From an uncultured Streptococcus sp. (lineage in GTDB: Bacteria; Bacillota; Bacilli; Lactobacillales; Streptococcaceae): a stretch of 5,511 bases of DNA. The DNA lies in the NCBI RefSeq assembly GCF_938036805.1, contig NZ_CALHWC010000108.1:1-5511 (forward strand), written 5' to 3'. The notes beneath the pieces are model-generated. The model saw nothing but the letters and a program-made list of their open reading frames with translations. It was not told where the DNA came from and did not search any database. Positions within the stretch are counted from its first letter, which is position 1. Each line of letters begins with the position of its first letter. The position numbers and the translations under genes were made by a program. This document shows, piece by piece, positions 3,720 through 5,511 of the stretch.

Positions 3720-5183
3720 ATGGATATGTTATTTATCCCAGGCTGGTTGATTTTTGCAATCGTTGCAGCCATCGTGCTTATTATTCTTTTGGCTAAGGGG
3801 TATGTCAATGCTAAGCCAAATGAAGTGGTCGTTATTACTGGTCTGCGTAAGCAGCGCCATTTGAGAGGTAAGGCTGGCTTCATGATTCCTTTTGTAGAGC
3901 AGCGCTCTTATCTGGATATTGAGCAGTTTTCTACCGATGTCCGTACTTCTGAGTCTGTACCGACACTTGACTTTATCAACGTTCGTGCTGATGCGGCTGT
4001 TAAGTTGAAGATTGGTACTACGGATGAAATGATTGACCGTGCGGCAGAAAACTTCCTTAATTGGAATACCACTGATATTTCTAACTCTGTCCAAGATGTA
4101 CTAGAAGGAAATCTTCGTGAAGTAATCGGCCAGATGGAACTGCGCAAGATGGTCAATGACCGTCAGGAATTTGCTTCTAAAGTGCAAGATAACGTGGCGC
4201 CAGATTTGGCTAAGATGGGTCTGGAAGTCATTGCCTTTACCGTTCAATCCTTCTCTGACGAAGGTGGCGTGATTGACAATCTCGGTATCGAAAATGTTGA
4301 AACGATCAAGAAAGACGCCCTGATTGCCAAGGCTAAGGCTGAACGTGAGCGTAAGGAAGTTGAAGCTGAGCAGGACAAGTTGGCTAACGACAAGCGCGTG
4401 GCAGCTGATTTGGAAATTGCTCAAAAGCAAAATGAACTCAAACTGAAACAAGCTGCCCTCAAGCAGGAAGCGGATATCGCGCAAGCTAAAGCGGACGCAG
4501 CTAAAGGGATTGAGGCTGAAATCCAGCGTCGTGAACAAGAACGTGTGGCCGCAGAAGCCAACATCATGAAGCAGGAAAAAGAAGCTGAAGTCAAAGAGCG
4601 GGAAGTTAAAGTTCGTGAGCAGGAATTGGATGCCAATATCCGCAAGCAAGCCGAAGCTGAAAAATATGCCCGTCAACAGGCCGCAGAAGCGCAATTGATT
4701 GAACGTCAGCGTCAGGCCGAAGCGGAACTCTTTGAAACACAAAAAGAAGCGGAAGCCCGCAAGGCTCAGGCCGAGGCTGAGAAATTTGCGCAACTGCAAG
4801 AAGCAGAAGCTATTGAAGCCAAAGGACGTGCAGAAGCGGAAGCCATTCGTCTTAAACTAGAAGCGGAAGCCCAAGGTTTGGACAAGAAAGCAGAAGCCAT
4901 GAAGAAGATGCAGGAAGCTGCGATTACGGAGATGATTGTCGATAAATTGCCAGAAATCGCTCGTGCGGTGGCAGAGCCATTGACCAAGGTAGATAAGATC
5001 ACCATGTATGGCGAAGGCAATGCTTCTAAAATGGTCGGCGACATCATGCAGAGCATTGACCAAGTTTCCCAAGGGGCAGGCTTTGATATCCGTCAACTGT
5101 TAGCTGGAGCACTTGGTGTCAATATGACTGTTAACAAGCTTAAACAAGATGAACAAGCTGTCATCGAAGTTGATGAGAAATAA
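3720..5183 (+). CDS. floT: Flotillin-like SPFH/band-7 membrane scaffold protein (FloT/YuaG type)
   Basis: Flotillins scaffold functional membrane microdomains and influence assembly of membrane complexes. This 487-aa protein (B. subtilis FloT is about 509) has an N-terminal hydrophobic anchor (about 4-25), an SPFH/PHB domain beginning at NAKPNEVVVITG (30-41) and running to about 190, a long charged coiled-coil region (about 195-400), and a C-terminal segment with KLPEIARAVAEPL (409-421) and GEGNASKMVGD (431-441) as in FloT-type flotillins. Within the coil, AEA/EAEA motifs recur at about 311, 322, 333, 344, 351, 361, 371, 381 and 391, the flotillin hallmark. The size and C-terminus separate it from the short FloA type and from stomatin or HflK/C. 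No NfeD-like partner gene is adjacent, although one commonly accompanies such proteins. It is a single-gene unit bounded by terminators, with its own promoter. Codon use does not look different from the neighbours. Confidence 0.93.
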   Translation: MDMLFIPGWLIFAIVAAIVLIILLAKGYVNAKPNEVVVITGLRKQRHLRGKAGFMIPFVEQRSYLDIEQFSTDVRTSESVPTLDFINVRADAAVKLKIGTTDEMIDRAAENFLNWNTTDISNSVQDVLEGNLREVIGQMELRKMVNDRQEFASKVQDNVAPDLAKMGLEVIAFTVQSFSDEGGVIDNLGIENVETIKKDALIAKAKAERERKEVEAEQDKLANDKRVAADLEIAQKQNELKLKQAALKQEADIAQAKADAAKGIEAEIQRREQERVAAEANIMKQEKEAEVKEREVKVREQELDANIRKQAEAEKYARQQAAEAQLIERQRQAEAELFETQKEAEARKAQAEAEKFAQLQEAEAIEAKGRAEAEAIRLKLEAEAQGLDKKAEAMKKMQEAAITEMIVDKLPEIARAVAEPLTKVDKITMYGEGNASKMVGDIMQSIDQVSQGAGFDIRQLLAGALGVNMTVNKLKQDEQAVIEVDEK

Positions 5184-5206
5184 AACCAAATATATCTATG
5201 ATATCC

Positions 5207-5243
5207 AAACAGCTGGGAGTTGAAACTCCTGGCTGTTTGTTTG
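5207..5243 (+). terminator. Rho-independent terminator after the flotillin gene
   Basis: AAACAGCTGGGAG (5207-5219) pairs with CTCCTGGCTGTTT (5226-5238), 13 pairs including two G-U, around TTGAAA. The T-run is interrupted (TTTGTTTG), so termination may be less complete than at 3547-3583. It starts 23 bases past the stop codon. Confidence 0.85.
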
Positions 5244-5279
5244 TCATCCATCAGAAAAGCATTTCTATCAGCTAAATAC

Positions 5280-5308
5280 TTTTCATTACCATGTAAAAAT
5301 GTTAAAAT
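5280..5308 (+). promoter_or_regulatory. Promoter of gnd
   Basis: TTTTCA (5280-5285) and TAAAAT (5303-5308) are 17 bases apart; the -35 matches consensus at four positions and the -10 at five. Transcription would start near 5315, giving a leader of about 30 bases. An overlapping TATAAC (5308-5313) is an alternative -10 with a poorer -35. A short dyad, TGTTA (5300-5304) and TAACA (5310-5314), covers the -10. Confidence 0.6.
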
Positions 5309-5345
5309 ATAACAGATTAAACAACTAAGATTATAGGAGTAGAAA

Positions 5346-5511
5346 ATGACAAAAGCTAACTTTGGTGTTGTTGGTATGGCCGTAATGGGTCGTAACCTTG
5401 CCCTAAATATTGAATCTCGTGGCTATACAGTTGCCATTTACAACCGTAGTAAAGAAAAAACAGAAGACGTGATTGCTTGCCATCCTGAAAAGAACTTTGT
5501 GCCAAGCTATG
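5346..5511 (+). CDS. gnd: 6-phosphogluconate dehydrogenase, decarboxylating (5' part, runs off the window)
   Basis: Oxidative pentose phosphate enzyme converting 6-phosphogluconate and NADP+ to ribulose 5-phosphate, CO2 and NADPH in the cytoplasm. Only the first 55 codons of an expected roughly 470 are present. They show the Rossmann dinucleotide-binding start FGVVGMAVMGRNLALN (6-21), with G7, G10 and G15 of the GxxGxxxxG-type loop and the family-typical M11-A-V-M-G-R-N. N33-R34-S35 lies where N-R-T/S contacts the 2'-phosphate of NADP. AGGAG at 5335-5339 lies six bases before the ATG. In S. pneumoniae gnd is followed by the orphan regulator gene ritR; whether that holds here lies beyond the window. 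Confidence 0.97.
   Translation, partial: MTKANFGVVGMAVMGRNLALNIESRGYTVAIYNRSKEKTEDVIACHPEKNFVPSY

Noticed and set aside
4101..4799. 232-codon minus-strand open frame opposite the flotillin gene
   Set aside because: Its Leu/Phe-rich sequence is the complement of the Glu/Ala/Lys-rich coiled coil. It has no ribosome binding site and resembles no family; codon composition of the sense gene keeps it open.
4421..5096. Several short minus-strand frames (Ser/Ala/Cys-rich) opposite the flotillin gene
   Set aside because: They are shadows of the repetitive coiled-coil codons with no start signals.
5253..5266. Small AGAAA/TTTCT hairpin before gnd
   Set aside because: A five-pair A/T-rich stem is too weak, and it precedes the promoter, so it would not be in the gnd mRNA.
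5292..5306. Possible catabolite-response (cre) site before gnd (TGTAAAAATGTTAAA)
   Set aside because: It lacks the central CG and several conserved positions of the cre consensus.

Overview
The window reads as chromosomal DNA of a Streptococcus, or a very close low-GC Gram-positive relative. The reasons are a YidC made as a lipoprotein with a long basic tail (the YidC2 type), strong AGGAGG-like ribosome binding sites, TATAAT promoters often with an extended -10, a GAGGCTNGGAC/GTCCCAGCCTC hairpin that I recall as a recurrent streptococcal intergenic terminator, and a gnd gene. The species cannot be fixed from the sequence; a sanguinis/gordonii-like or suis-like streptococcus is a guess.

Layout. 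Positions 1-135 lie between convergent genes: a terminator for something entering from the left (27-60) and a terminator for the minus-strand pair (81-121). On the minus strand, acylphosphatase (1138-1416) is followed by yidC2 (136-1056, GTG start). A candidate promoter for yidC2 lies in the 81-bp gap, and no terminator was seen there. A 141-bp divergent region (1417-1557) separates this pair from a plus-strand group: a TrmH/SpoU-family RNA methyltransferase (1558-2298), a small HD-domain protein (2343-2834) and a Bax-inhibitor-1/YccA-type membrane protein (2854-3537), ending at a clear terminator (3547-3583). Next is a single-gene flotillin unit with its own promoter (3630-3657), CDS (3720-5183) and terminator (5207-5243). 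The 5' end of gnd (6-phosphogluconate dehydrogenase, from 5346) runs off the right edge.

Three of the genes concern the cell membrane: an insertase (YidC2), a BI-1/YccA-like protein and a flotillin. In other bacteria these families touch membrane-protein quality control and the FtsH protease. Their proximity here may be chance. The genes are mostly ordinary, recognisable families. The less ordinary signals are regulatory: a TrmH-family gene that looks leaderless, a 21-bp imperfect palindrome lying on the flotillin -35 element, nested inverted repeats in the putative acylphosphatase leader, and a flotillin with no NfeD-type partner beside it. I see no CRISPR array, tRNA/rRNA gene, insertion sequence or clearly novel multi-gene system.
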